DNA of 64,000 nt. Origin: Brevundimonas sp. UBA4553. Its GTDB lineage: Bacteria; Pseudomonadota; Alphaproteobacteria; Caulobacterales; Caulobacteraceae. This document shows positions 8,279-17,357 of the stretch, piece by piece. The number at the start of each line of letters is the position of its first letter. The first letter of the stretch is position 1. A model generated the notes under the pieces. That model worked only from the letters and a program-made list of their open reading frames with translations. It ran no database searches and was not told the DNA's origin. The position numbers and the translations under genes are program-made. The stretch is taken from assembly GCF_002387245.1 (NCBI RefSeq), contig NZ_DGLD01000003.1:62001-126000 (forward strand). Reading direction: 5' to 3'.

Positions 8279-9712
8279 CTACAACGCTTCAAGTCGCGGA
8301 TTGGCTTCCAGGGAATAGGGTATCACGCCTCGGCTGTTTTCCGGAACGCGCAGAACGCGGTCGATCGGCGGGAAGGCGCGCTGGGTGCAGTCCGTCCGCT
8401 CGCAGATGCGGCAGCTGACGCCCATGCGGGTCGGCGGGCCGTTCAGATCCAGCCCTTCGGCGTAGACCAGCGAGCGGGCGTGTTCGATCTCGCAGCCGAG
8501 GCCAAGCGCATAGCGACGGTCGGGTTCAAGATAGGAACCGCCCGGTTTGGACACGCTCTTGGCGATGCAGATGTAGCGTGAGCCGTCCGGCATTTCCGAC
8601 AGATTGACCAGGATGCGGTCCGGCGCGCCGAAGGCCTCGTGCACATTCCACAGGGGGCAGGCGCCGCCGAAGCGGGCGAACTGGAACCGGGTGGCGCTGT
8701 GGCGTTTGGTGATGTTGCCGGCCATGTCCACGCGCGCGAAATAGAAGGGCACGCCGCGCCAGCCGGGGCGTTGCAGGGTCGAGAGCCGGTGGCAGGCCTG
8801 CTCGAAGCTGACGTGGAAACGATTGCGCAGCCGGTCCACGTCGTGGCGCAGGTCGCGCGCCGCGTCGAGGAAGCGGCGATAGGGCAGCAGCAGGGCCCCG
8901 GCCGCATAGTTGGCCAGCCCCACCCGGCAGACGTCGCGCGCGGCGGGAAGGTCGAAGGCGGCCCGGTCCAGCTCATGCTCGATCAGGTCGTGGAAGCGCA
9001 GAAGCACCAGCTGGTGCGCCATGAGGAAGGAGCGCGTGGCGCCGGGCAGGCTGGCGTCGACGTAGAGGATGCGCGCTGTCGGATCGAAGCGTCGCATGAT
9101 CCCGCGCCCCTCGCCGGTGGCCAGTCGCACGCCGCACAGGTCGTTCAGCGCCGCCTCCAGATCGCGCTCGGGGTGGCCGCCAGCGCCCAGACCCAACTGC
9201 TCCGCCAGCGCCTCCGCCGCCTGATCCAGAACGTCGATGTAGTTGTCGCGATAGTGGAAGAAGTCGCGCACCGCCTCATAGGGGAGGGCCGGAGCGGCGT
9301 GTGCGCGCTCGTCCCGGCCCAGGGTCTCGTTCAGCGTCTTCAGCCGCTCGTCCAGACGGCGATAGTCCTGATGCAGGGCCAGAAACTGACGCGCCAGGCG
9401 GGGGGTGTTGGTCACCGCCTGCTTCAGCTCAACGGGGGAGGGGGCGTCGGCGTGGCCGGCGACGTCGGTGACGGCCTCGCGCAGGTCGGCGATCAGCCGG
9501 GCGTCGCCGTCCAGATCGAACAGGCTGGCGTCGACGTCGAAGGCGCGGGTCAGGGCGATCAGAACCCGGGCCGTCGCCGGACGTTGATTGGTCTCGATCT
9601 GCGACAGGTAGCTGGGCGACAGGGCCAGCCGTCCCGCGCAGGCCTCCAGCGTCCAGCCGCGCGCCTCGCGCAGCTTGCGCACCTTGGCCCCGAGGTAGAG
9701 TTTTTCCGCCAT
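8279..9712 (-). CDS. ScfR-family short-chain acyl-CoA-responsive regulator (PccR/RamB/PrpR-like)
   Basis: The 477-aa protein starts MAEKLYLGAKVRKLREARG, with an XRE helix-turn-helix (about residues 6-62, SPSYLSQIETNQRPAT). A central region resembles the IrrE/DUF955 fold but lacks HExxH, and the C-terminal ScfR domain ends with a cysteine cluster (SCRICERTDC). Regulators of this family (PccR of Rhodobacter, RamB of Corynebacterium, PrpR of Mycobacterium) sense short-chain acyl-CoA and bind TTTGCAAA-type sites. It is divergent from pccB, and the intervening 126 bp contains two such sites in inverted array. The predicted role is acyl-CoA-dependent control of the propionyl-CoA operon. ATG 9712 is chosen because it gives the family N-terminus; the start codon itself overlaps one operator. 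Confidence 0.9.
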   Translation of the reverse strand: MAEKLYLGAKVRKLREARGWTLEACAGRLALSPSYLSQIETNQRPATARVLIALTRAFDVDASLFDLDGDARLIADLREAVTDVAGHADAPSPVELKQAVTNTPRLARQFLALHQDYRRLDERLKTLNETLGRDERAHAAPALPYEAVRDFFHYRDNYIDVLDQAAEALAEQLGLGAGGHPERDLEAALNDLCGVRLATGEGRGIMRRFDPTARILYVDASLPGATRSFLMAHQLVLLRFHDLIEHELDRAAFDLPAARDVCRVGLANYAAGALLLPYRRFLDAARDLRHDVDRLRNRFHVSFEQACHRLSTLQRPGWRGVPFYFARVDMAGNITKRHSATRFQFARFGGACPLWNVHEAFGAPDRILVNLSEMPDGSRYICIAKSVSKPGGSYLEPDRRYALGLGCEIEHARSLVYAEGLDLNGPPTRMGVSCRICERTDCTQRAFPPIDRVLRVPENSRGVIPYSLEANPRLEAL

Positions 9713-9796
9713 TGCAACTTTGCAAAACCGCCCGTCGATCTTGGCAGGACTACGCACTTACGCCCCTTTTGCAAAGTTGCGATTGCCTTTTTGCGA
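9712..9796. promoter_or_regulatory. Inverted TTTGCAAA operator array between scfR and pccB
   Basis: The left arm TTGCAACTTTGCAAAA (9712-9727) and the right arm TTTTGCAAAGTTGCGA (9767-9782) are inverted copies matching at 15 of 16 positions, 39 bp apart. A further TTTTTGCGA lies at 9788-9796. The left arm covers the scfR start codon, suggesting autoregulation; the right arm lies about 57 bp before the pccB ATG. The ACTTTGCAAA core matches sites described for RamB and PccR. Confidence 0.78.
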
Positions 9797-9838
9797 GGGA
9801 GGCGGTTGGTGATCACGAACGATTTCAGGAGCCCCAAC

Positions 9839-11374
9839 ATGAGCCAGGCCATCCTCGAGGAACTCGAGCGTCGTCGCGCCGCCGCCAGGCTGGGCGGCGG
9901 CGAAAAGCGCATCGCCTCACAGCACGCCAAGGGCAAGCTGACCGCGCGCGAGCGGATCGAGGTCCTGCTGGACGAAGGCAGCTTCGAAGAGACCGACATG
10001 TTCGTGGAGCACCGCAGCCACGACTTCGGCATGGACCAGCAACGGATCCCCGGCGACGGCGTCGTCACCGGCCGCGGCACCATCGGCGGTCGTCTGGTCT
10101 ATGTCTTCTCGAAGGATTTCACCGTCTTCGGCGGCTCGCTGTCGGGCGCCCACGCGGCCAAGATCGTCAAGATCCAGACCATGGCCCTGACGGCCGGCGC
10201 GCCGATCATCGGCCTGTTCGATGCGGGCGGCGCACGTATTCAGGAAGGCGTCGAGAGCCTTGCCGGTTACGCCGACATCTTCCTGCAGAACACGCTGGCC
10301 TCGGGCGTCATCCCGCAGATCTCGGTCATCATGGGCCCGTGCGCGGGCGGCGACGTCTATTCGCCCGCCATCACCGACTTCATCTTCATGGTGAAGGACA
10401 CGTCCTACATGTACGTGACCGGCCCGGACGTGGTGAAGACCGTCACCAACGAGGTCGTCAGCCACGAGGACCTGGGCGGCGCCCGCGTTCACGCCGGCAA
10501 GTCGGGGGTCGCCGACGGCGCCTTCGAGAACGATCTGGAGGCCCTGTCCGAGGTTCGCCGCCTGATCGGCTTCCTGCCCCTGTCGAACCGCGAAAAGCCG
10601 CCGGTCCGCGACAGCTATGACGAGCCGGATCGCGACGAGGCCAGCCTCGACACCCTGGTTCCGACCAATCCGAACCAGCCCTATGACATGAAGGAGCTGA
10701 TCCTGAAGACGGTCGACGAGGCCGACTTCTTCGAGATCGGCGCCGACTTCGCCAGGAACATCATCTGCGGCTTCGGTCGCCTGGACGGCCAGAGCGTCGG
10801 CATCGTCGCCAACCAGCCTCAGGTTCTGGCGGGCGTGCTGGATATCGACAGCAGCCGCAAGGCCGCGCGCTTCGTCCGCTTCTGCGACGCCTTCCACATT
10901 CCGCTGGTGACCCTGGTGGACGTGCCGGGCTTCATGCCGGGCACCAAGCAGGAGTACGGCGCCCTGATCAAACACGGCGCCAAGCTGCTGTTCGCCTATG
11001 CCGAGGCCACCGTGCCCAAGCTGACGGTCATCACGCGCAAGGCTTATGGCGGCGCCTATGACGTCATGAGCTCCAAGCACCTGCGCGGCGACGTCAACTA
11101 CGCCTGGCCCACCGCCGAGATCGCGGTCATGGGCGCCAAGGGCGCGGTCGAGATCATCTTCCGCAAGGAGGCTGGCGACCCCGAGGCCCTGGCCGCGCGC
11201 GAGGCCGAATACAAGGAACGCTTCGCCAACCCCTTCGTGGCGGCCGGTCTGGGCTACATCGACGACGTCATCATGCCCCACGGCACGCGCCGCCGCCTGA
11301 TCAAGGCCCTGCGCACGCTGAAGAACAAGACCCAGGAAAATCCCTGGAAAAAGCACGACAACATTCCCCTGTAA
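9839..11374 (+). CDS. pccB: Propionyl-CoA carboxylase beta subunit
   Basis: This 511-aa carboxyltransferase subunit moves the carboxyl group from biotin to propionyl-CoA, giving (S)-methylmalonyl-CoA. Family hallmarks include the N-terminal segment KGKLTARERIEVLLDEGSF, the oxyanion-type glycine motifs GAHAAKI and MGPCAGGDVYSPA, and DVPGFMPGTKQEYG in the second crotonase-like half. The open frame extends about 1.2 kb further upstream, but ATG 9839 is preceded by AGGAG and gives the standard family N-terminus; the upstream extension is antisense to scfR. It is the first gene of pccB-pccA-mutA-mutB-mce, behind the ScfR operator array. A 9-bp gap separates it from pccA. Confidence 0.96.
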   Translation: MSQAILEELERRRAAARLGGGEKRIASQHAKGKLTARERIEVLLDEGSFEETDMFVEHRSHDFGMDQQRIPGDGVVTGRGTIGGRLVYVFSKDFTVFGGSLSGAHAAKIVKIQTMALTAGAPIIGLFDAGGARIQEGVESLAGYADIFLQNTLASGVIPQISVIMGPCAGGDVYSPAITDFIFMVKDTSYMYVTGPDVVKTVTNEVVSHEDLGGARVHAGKSGVADGAFENDLEALSEVRRLIGFLPLSNREKPPVRDSYDEPDRDEASLDTLVPTNPNQPYDMKELILKTVDEADFFEIGADFARNIICGFGRLDGQSVGIVANQPQVLAGVLDIDSSRKAARFVRFCDAFHIPLVTLVDVPGFMPGTKQEYGALIKHGAKLLFAYAEATVPKLTVITRKAYGGAYDVMSSKHLRGDVNYAWPTAEIAVMGAKGAVEIIFRKEAGDPEALAAREAEYKERFANPFVAAGLGYIDDVIMPHGTRRRLIKALRTLKNKTQENPWKKHDNIPL

Positions 11375-11383
11375 GGCCCAGAA

Positions 11384-13360
<1,977 letters not shown>

Positions 13361-14743
13361 ATGACGACCTTTCCCACGCCGAGCCCGCTGCAATGGCGGG
13401 AACAGGCCGAGAAGGCGCTGAAGGGGCGGGCGATCGAAAGCCTGCTGCACCTCGACGCCGACGGCCTGATCATCCGGCCGCTCTATGCCGAGGCGACCGG
13501 GGTGCAGGCGCTTCGCGCGCCGCGCACCACGGACGCCGAGGGGCGGGCGTGGGACCTGCGCACCCTGGTCGAGGGCGATGAGACGACTGCGATCAACGCC
13601 GCCGTCCTGACCGACCTTGAAAACGGCGCCGCCTCGGTGGTGCTGAAGGGCGCGTTCACGACGGACGAGACGGCGCTGGCCGCCGCCCTGGACGGCGTGG
13701 CTCTGGAACTGGCGCCGGTGGCGCTGGATGCGGGCTTCGATGGCGTGAAGGCCGCCGAGGCTCTGGCGGCCGTGGCCAAGGGTTCGCCCCGCGCCCAGCT
13801 GCAGTTCCACCTCGACCCGTTCTCGGCCTATGCCGAGGCCGGGGAGGGCGAGATCGACGCCGCCGTGACCGAGGCGGCCGAGGCCGCCGTCCGTCTCGCC
13901 GGGACCTATCCCGACGCCAAACTCTACCTCGCCTCGGGCCGAGTGGTGCATGAGGCGGGCGGTTCGGCGGGGCAGGAACTGGCCTTCGCCGCCGCCAGCG
14001 CCGTGGCCTACGTCAAGGCTGCCGTGCTGGCGGGACTGACCGTCGAACAGGCGCTGAAGGGCGTGGTTCTGGGCGTGTCTGTCGACGCCGAATATTTCGA
14101 CGCCCTGGCCAAGGTGCGGGCCATGCGCCTGATCTGGGCCAGCGTCAGCAAGGCCTTTGGCCATGAGACGCCCGCCGTCATCGAGGCCCGCTCGTCGCGG
14201 CGGATGCTGGCGGCGCGCGATCCCTGGCCCAACCTGCTGCGCCTGACCGCCGCCGGTTTCGCGGGCGCGGTCGGCGGCGCCGATGTGGTGGTGCTGGACG
14301 CCTTTACACGCGCCGAGGGCCGTCCCGACGCCTTCGCCCGCCGTCAGGCCCGCAACACCCAGTTGGTGCTGATGGAGGAAGCCAATCTGGGCCGGGTCGA
14401 TGATCCCGCCGCCGGCTCCTGGTTCCTGGACAGCCGCACTCGCGATCTGGCTGAGGCGGGCTGGAAGGAGTTCCAGTCGATCGAAGCCGAAGGCGGCGTG
14501 GTCGACGCCCTGAAGCACCACCTGATCCAGCCGCGCGTCGAACGCGCGCGCGGCCAGATGGAAGCGGCGCTGAAGGACGGCGCCCGCCACATGGTCGGCG
14601 TCACCAAATACGTCGATCCCGATCCGCGTCCGGCGCCGATCGAGGTCGCCGACCCGGCCTTCGTCCCGGTGCGCCACGGCGCCCTGACCCCGGTGCGCTT
14701 CGCCGCGCCGTTTGAGATCGCGTCTGAGGAGGCGAACCAATGA
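13361..14743 (+). CDS. mutA: Methylmalonyl-CoA mutase small (beta) subunit
   Basis: This 460-aa protein is a mutase-fold subunit that lacks the C-terminal cobalamin-binding DxHxxG motif, as expected for the non-catalytic partner of the heterodimeric mutase. It keeps recognisable mutase segments such as GGSAGQELAFAAASAVAYV and DDPAAGSWFLDSRTRDLAE. It begins at the base after the pccA stop codon, and its own stop overlaps the mutB start (ATGA at 14740-14743), so subunit synthesis should be coupled. The likely role is structural support of the B12-binding subunit. Confidence 0.92.
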   Translation: MTTFPTPSPLQWREQAEKALKGRAIESLLHLDADGLIIRPLYAEATGVQALRAPRTTDAEGRAWDLRTLVEGDETTAINAAVLTDLENGAASVVLKGAFTTDETALAAALDGVALELAPVALDAGFDGVKAAEALAAVAKGSPRAQLQFHLDPFSAYAEAGEGEIDAAVTEAAEAAVRLAGTYPDAKLYLASGRVVHEAGGSAGQELAFAAASAVAYVKAAVLAGLTVEQALKGVVLGVSVDAEYFDALAKVRAMRLIWASVSKAFGHETPAVIEARSSRRMLAARDPWPNLLRLTAAGFAGAVGGADVVVLDAFTRAEGRPDAFARRQARNTQLVLMEEANLGRVDDPAAGSWFLDSRTRDLAEAGWKEFQSIEAEGGVVDALKHHLIQPRVERARGQMEAALKDGARHMVGVTKYVDPDPRPAPIEVADPAFVPVRHGALTPVRFAAPFEIASEEANQ

Positions 14744-16899
14744 GCTTCCCCGACTTCTCCAAAACTGATCTGGACCTGACCACGACGGGCACCGGCCCCG
14801 CGCGCGATCCCTGGCTGACGCCCGAGGGGCTGACGGTCGAAACATCCTATGGTCCCGAGGCGCTGGACGGCCTCGATGCCATCCACGGCCTGCCGGGCTT
14901 TGCCCCCTATATGCGCGGCCCCTATCCGACCATGTATGCGGGCAACCCGTGGACCATCCGTCAGTACGCGGGCTTCTCGACCGCCGAGGAGTCCAACGCC
15001 TTCTATCGTCGCAACCTGGCGGCGGGTCAGAAGGGCCTGTCGATCGCCTTCGATCTGGCCACCCACCGGGGCTATGACAGCGATCACCCGCGGGTGAAGG
15101 GCGACGTCGGCATGGCCGGCGTCGCCATCGACAGCATTCTGGACATGCGGACCCTGTTCGACGGCATTCCGCTGGATCAGATGTCGGTGTCCATGACCAT
15201 GAACGGCGCCGTCCTGCCGATCCTGGCTCTCTATGTCGTCGCCGCCGAAGAACAGGGCGTGCCGCATGCGGCCCTGACCGGGACCATTCAGAACGACATT
15301 CTGAAGGAGTTCATGGTCCGCAACACCTACATCTATCCGCCCGAGCCCTCGATGCGGATCATCTCGGACATCTTCGCCTGGACCGCGCAGGAGACGCCGA
15401 AGTTCAACTCCATCTCCATCTCCGGCTACCACATGCAGGAGGCGGGGGCCTCGGCTGAGATCGAGCTGGCCTATACGCTGTCGGACGGGCTGGAATACAT
15501 CAAGGCGGGCGTTGATGCGGGCATGGACGTGGACCGGTTCGCGCCGCGCCTGTCCTTCTTCTGGGCCATCGGCATGAACTACTTCATGGAGGTGGCCAAG
15601 ATGCGGGCCGGCCGCCTGCTGTGGGCCGAAAAGGTCGCCGAGAAGTTCTCGCCCAAGGACCAGCGGTCGCTGTCGCTGCGCACCCACTGCCAGACCTCGG
15701 GTTGGAGCCTCGCCGCGCAGGACGTGTTCAACAACGTGTCGCGCACCATGGTCGAGGCCATGGCGGCGGCAGGCGGTCAGACGCAGAGCCTGCACACCAA
15801 CGCCCTGGACGAAGCTCTGGCCCTGCCGACCGACTTCTCGGCCCGGATCGCGCGCAACACCCAGATTCTGCTGCAGATGGAGACGGGCCTGACCCGCACC
15901 ATCGACCCCTGGGGCGGCAGCTTCTACGTCGAGCGTCTGACCCATGATCTGGCGAACCGCGCCCGCGCCCTGATGGCCGAGGTCGAGGCGGCTGGGGGCA
16001 TGGCCAAGGCCATCGAGGCCGGCATTCCCAAGCTGCGCATCGAAGAGGCGGCGGCCAAGACCCAGGCCCGCATCGACACGGGCCAGCAGACCGTCGTCGG
16101 GGTGAACCGCTACCTGAACGACACGCCCGACGACATTCCGATGCTGAAGGTCGACAACGCCGCCGTTCTGGCCGCCCAGATCGACAAGCTGAAGCGCCTG
16201 CGCGCCGAACGCGATCAGGCCGCGACGGACGCCGCGCTGGAGGCCCTGACCGTTGGCGCGCGCGGAAACGCCAACCTGCTGGAACTGGCGGTTCAGGCCG
16301 CCCGCGCCAAGGCTACGGTGGGTGAGATTTCCGACGCGCTGGAGGCCGCCTTCGGTCGCCATGTCGCCACGGTGAAGACCGTCTCGGGCGTCTATGGCAA
16401 GGAGGCGGGCAATGATCCCAAGGTCGCCCGCGCCCGCGACATGGTCGCGACCTTCGTCGAGAACGACGGCGGTCCGCCGCGCATCCTGATCGCCAAACTG
16501 GGGCAGGACGGCCACGACCGGGGCCAGAAGGTCGTCGCCACCGGCTATGGCGACATCGGTTTTGACGTCACCGCCGGGTCGCTGTTCCAGACGCCCGCCG
16601 AGGCCGCCAGGGATGCGGTGGAGAAGAACGTCCACGCGGTCGGCGCCTCGTCGCTGGCGGCCGGGCACCTGACGCTGGTCCCGGAGCTGCGCGCCGAACT
16701 GGCCAAGCTGGGTCGTGAGGACATCATGATCGTTGTCGGCGGCGTCATTCCGCCCTCGGACGTCCAGCCCCTGCTCGATATGGGCGCGGCGGCGGTCTAT
16801 CCGCCCGGCTCGGTCATCGCCGACACGGCGGCGGACCTGATTGAAAAGCTGAACCTGCGTCTGGGCTATGCCCAACCCGCGCCGGCGGAGAAGAAGTGA
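14740..16899 (+). CDS. mutB: Methylmalonyl-CoA mutase large (alpha) subunit, B12-dependent
   Basis: The 719-aa protein isomerises (R)-methylmalonyl-CoA to succinyl-CoA with adenosylcobalamin. The N-terminal barrel carries RQYAGFSTAEESN, YDSDHPRVKGDVGMAGV and DIFAWTAQETPKFNSISISGYH. The C-terminal B12 domain holds DGHDRG, in which Asp590, His592 and Gly595 form the DxHxxG cobalt-ligand motif, followed by GSLFQTP and VVGGVIPP. The length is that of the family. No MeaB-type G-protein chaperone gene is present in the window, and no cobalamin riboswitch could fit because the genes overlap. Its stop codon overlaps the mce start (TGATG). Confidence 0.97.
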   Translation: MSFPDFSKTDLDLTTTGTGPARDPWLTPEGLTVETSYGPEALDGLDAIHGLPGFAPYMRGPYPTMYAGNPWTIRQYAGFSTAEESNAFYRRNLAAGQKGLSIAFDLATHRGYDSDHPRVKGDVGMAGVAIDSILDMRTLFDGIPLDQMSVSMTMNGAVLPILALYVVAAEEQGVPHAALTGTIQNDILKEFMVRNTYIYPPEPSMRIISDIFAWTAQETPKFNSISISGYHMQEAGASAEIELAYTLSDGLEYIKAGVDAGMDVDRFAPRLSFFWAIGMNYFMEVAKMRAGRLLWAEKVAEKFSPKDQRSLSLRTHCQTSGWSLAAQDVFNNVSRTMVEAMAAAGGQTQSLHTNALDEALALPTDFSARIARNTQILLQMETGLTRTIDPWGGSFYVERLTHDLANRARALMAEVEAAGGMAKAIEAGIPKLRIEEAAAKTQARIDTGQQTVVGVNRYLNDTPDDIPMLKVDNAAVLAAQIDKLKRLRAERDQAATDAALEALTVGARGNANLLELAVQAARAKATVGEISDALEAAFGRHVATVKTVSGVYGKEAGNDPKVARARDMVATFVENDGGPPRILIAKLGQDGHDRGQKVVATGYGDIGFDVTAGSLFQTPAEAARDAVEKNVHAVGASSLAAGHLTLVPELRAELAKLGREDIMIVVGGVIPPSDVQPLLDMGAAAVYPPGSVIADTAADLIEKLNLRLGYAQPAPAEKK

Positions 16900-17321
16900 T
16901 GATCGGTAATCTGAACCACGTCGGCGTCGCCACGCCTTCGATCGCGGACTCGATCAGGCTGTATCGTGACATCCTGGGCGCGACCAAGATCGGCGAACCG
17001 TTCGATCTGCCGGCCCAGGGGGTGAAGGTCTGCTTCGTCGACACGCCCACAGCTCAGATCGAACTGATCGAGCCCTATGACGAGACCAGCCCCATCACCG
17101 GATTCCTTGCCAAGAACCCCAAGGGCGGCCAGCACCACGTCTGCTTCGAGGTGGCCGACATCCACGACGCCATCGCCCAGATGCGCGCCAAGGGCGTGAC
17201 CATTCTCGGGACGGGCGAGCCCCGTATCGGCGCCCACGGCACACCGGTTGTCTTTCTGCACCCCAAGGAGATGGGCGGGGTCCTGATCGAGCTGATGGAA
17301 ACGCCGAAAGGCGACCACTGA
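16899..17321 (+). CDS. mce: Methylmalonyl-CoA epimerase
   Basis: This 140-aa vicinal-oxygen-chelate protein interconverts (S)- and (R)-methylmalonyl-CoA, linking the carboxylase to the mutase. Metal ligands are visible as His in LNHVGVAT, His in QHHVCFEV and Glu in VLIELMET. ATG 16899 shares one base with the mutB stop; a GTG three bases upstream is the alternative. It is the last gene of the operon and is followed by a strong terminator. The gene set from pccB to mce is complete for conversion of propionyl-CoA to succinyl-CoA. Confidence 0.93.
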   Translation: MIGNLNHVGVATPSIADSIRLYRDILGATKIGEPFDLPAQGVKVCFVDTPTAQIELIEPYDETSPITGFLAKNPKGGQHHVCFEVADIHDAIAQMRAKGVTILGTGEPRIGAHGTPVVFLHPKEMGGVLIELMETPKGDH

Positions 17322-17326
17322 CAGTC

Positions 17327-17355
17327 AAAAGGCCCGGTCGATGAGCGGGCCTTTT
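17327..17355. terminator. Bidirectional terminator between mce and the convergent receptor gene
   Basis: The arms AAAAGGCCCG and CGGGCCTTTT (17327-17336 and 17346-17355) form a 10-bp stem with flanking A and T runs, suited to act in both directions between two convergent genes. Confidence 0.85.
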
Positions 17356-17357
17356 CT

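Noticed and set aside
8639..9838. 400-codon N-terminal extension of PccB
   Set aside because: The extension is antisense to scfR; ATG 9839 has AGGAG upstream and gives the normal PccB length.
14700..14745. Cobalamin riboswitch for the mutase
   Set aside because: mutA and mutB overlap and pccA abuts mutA, so there is no leader to hold one.
14344..16875. 843-codon minus-strand frame antisense to mutA and mutB
   Set aside because: The sense strand encodes conserved mutase subunits; the antisense product has low-information shadow composition.
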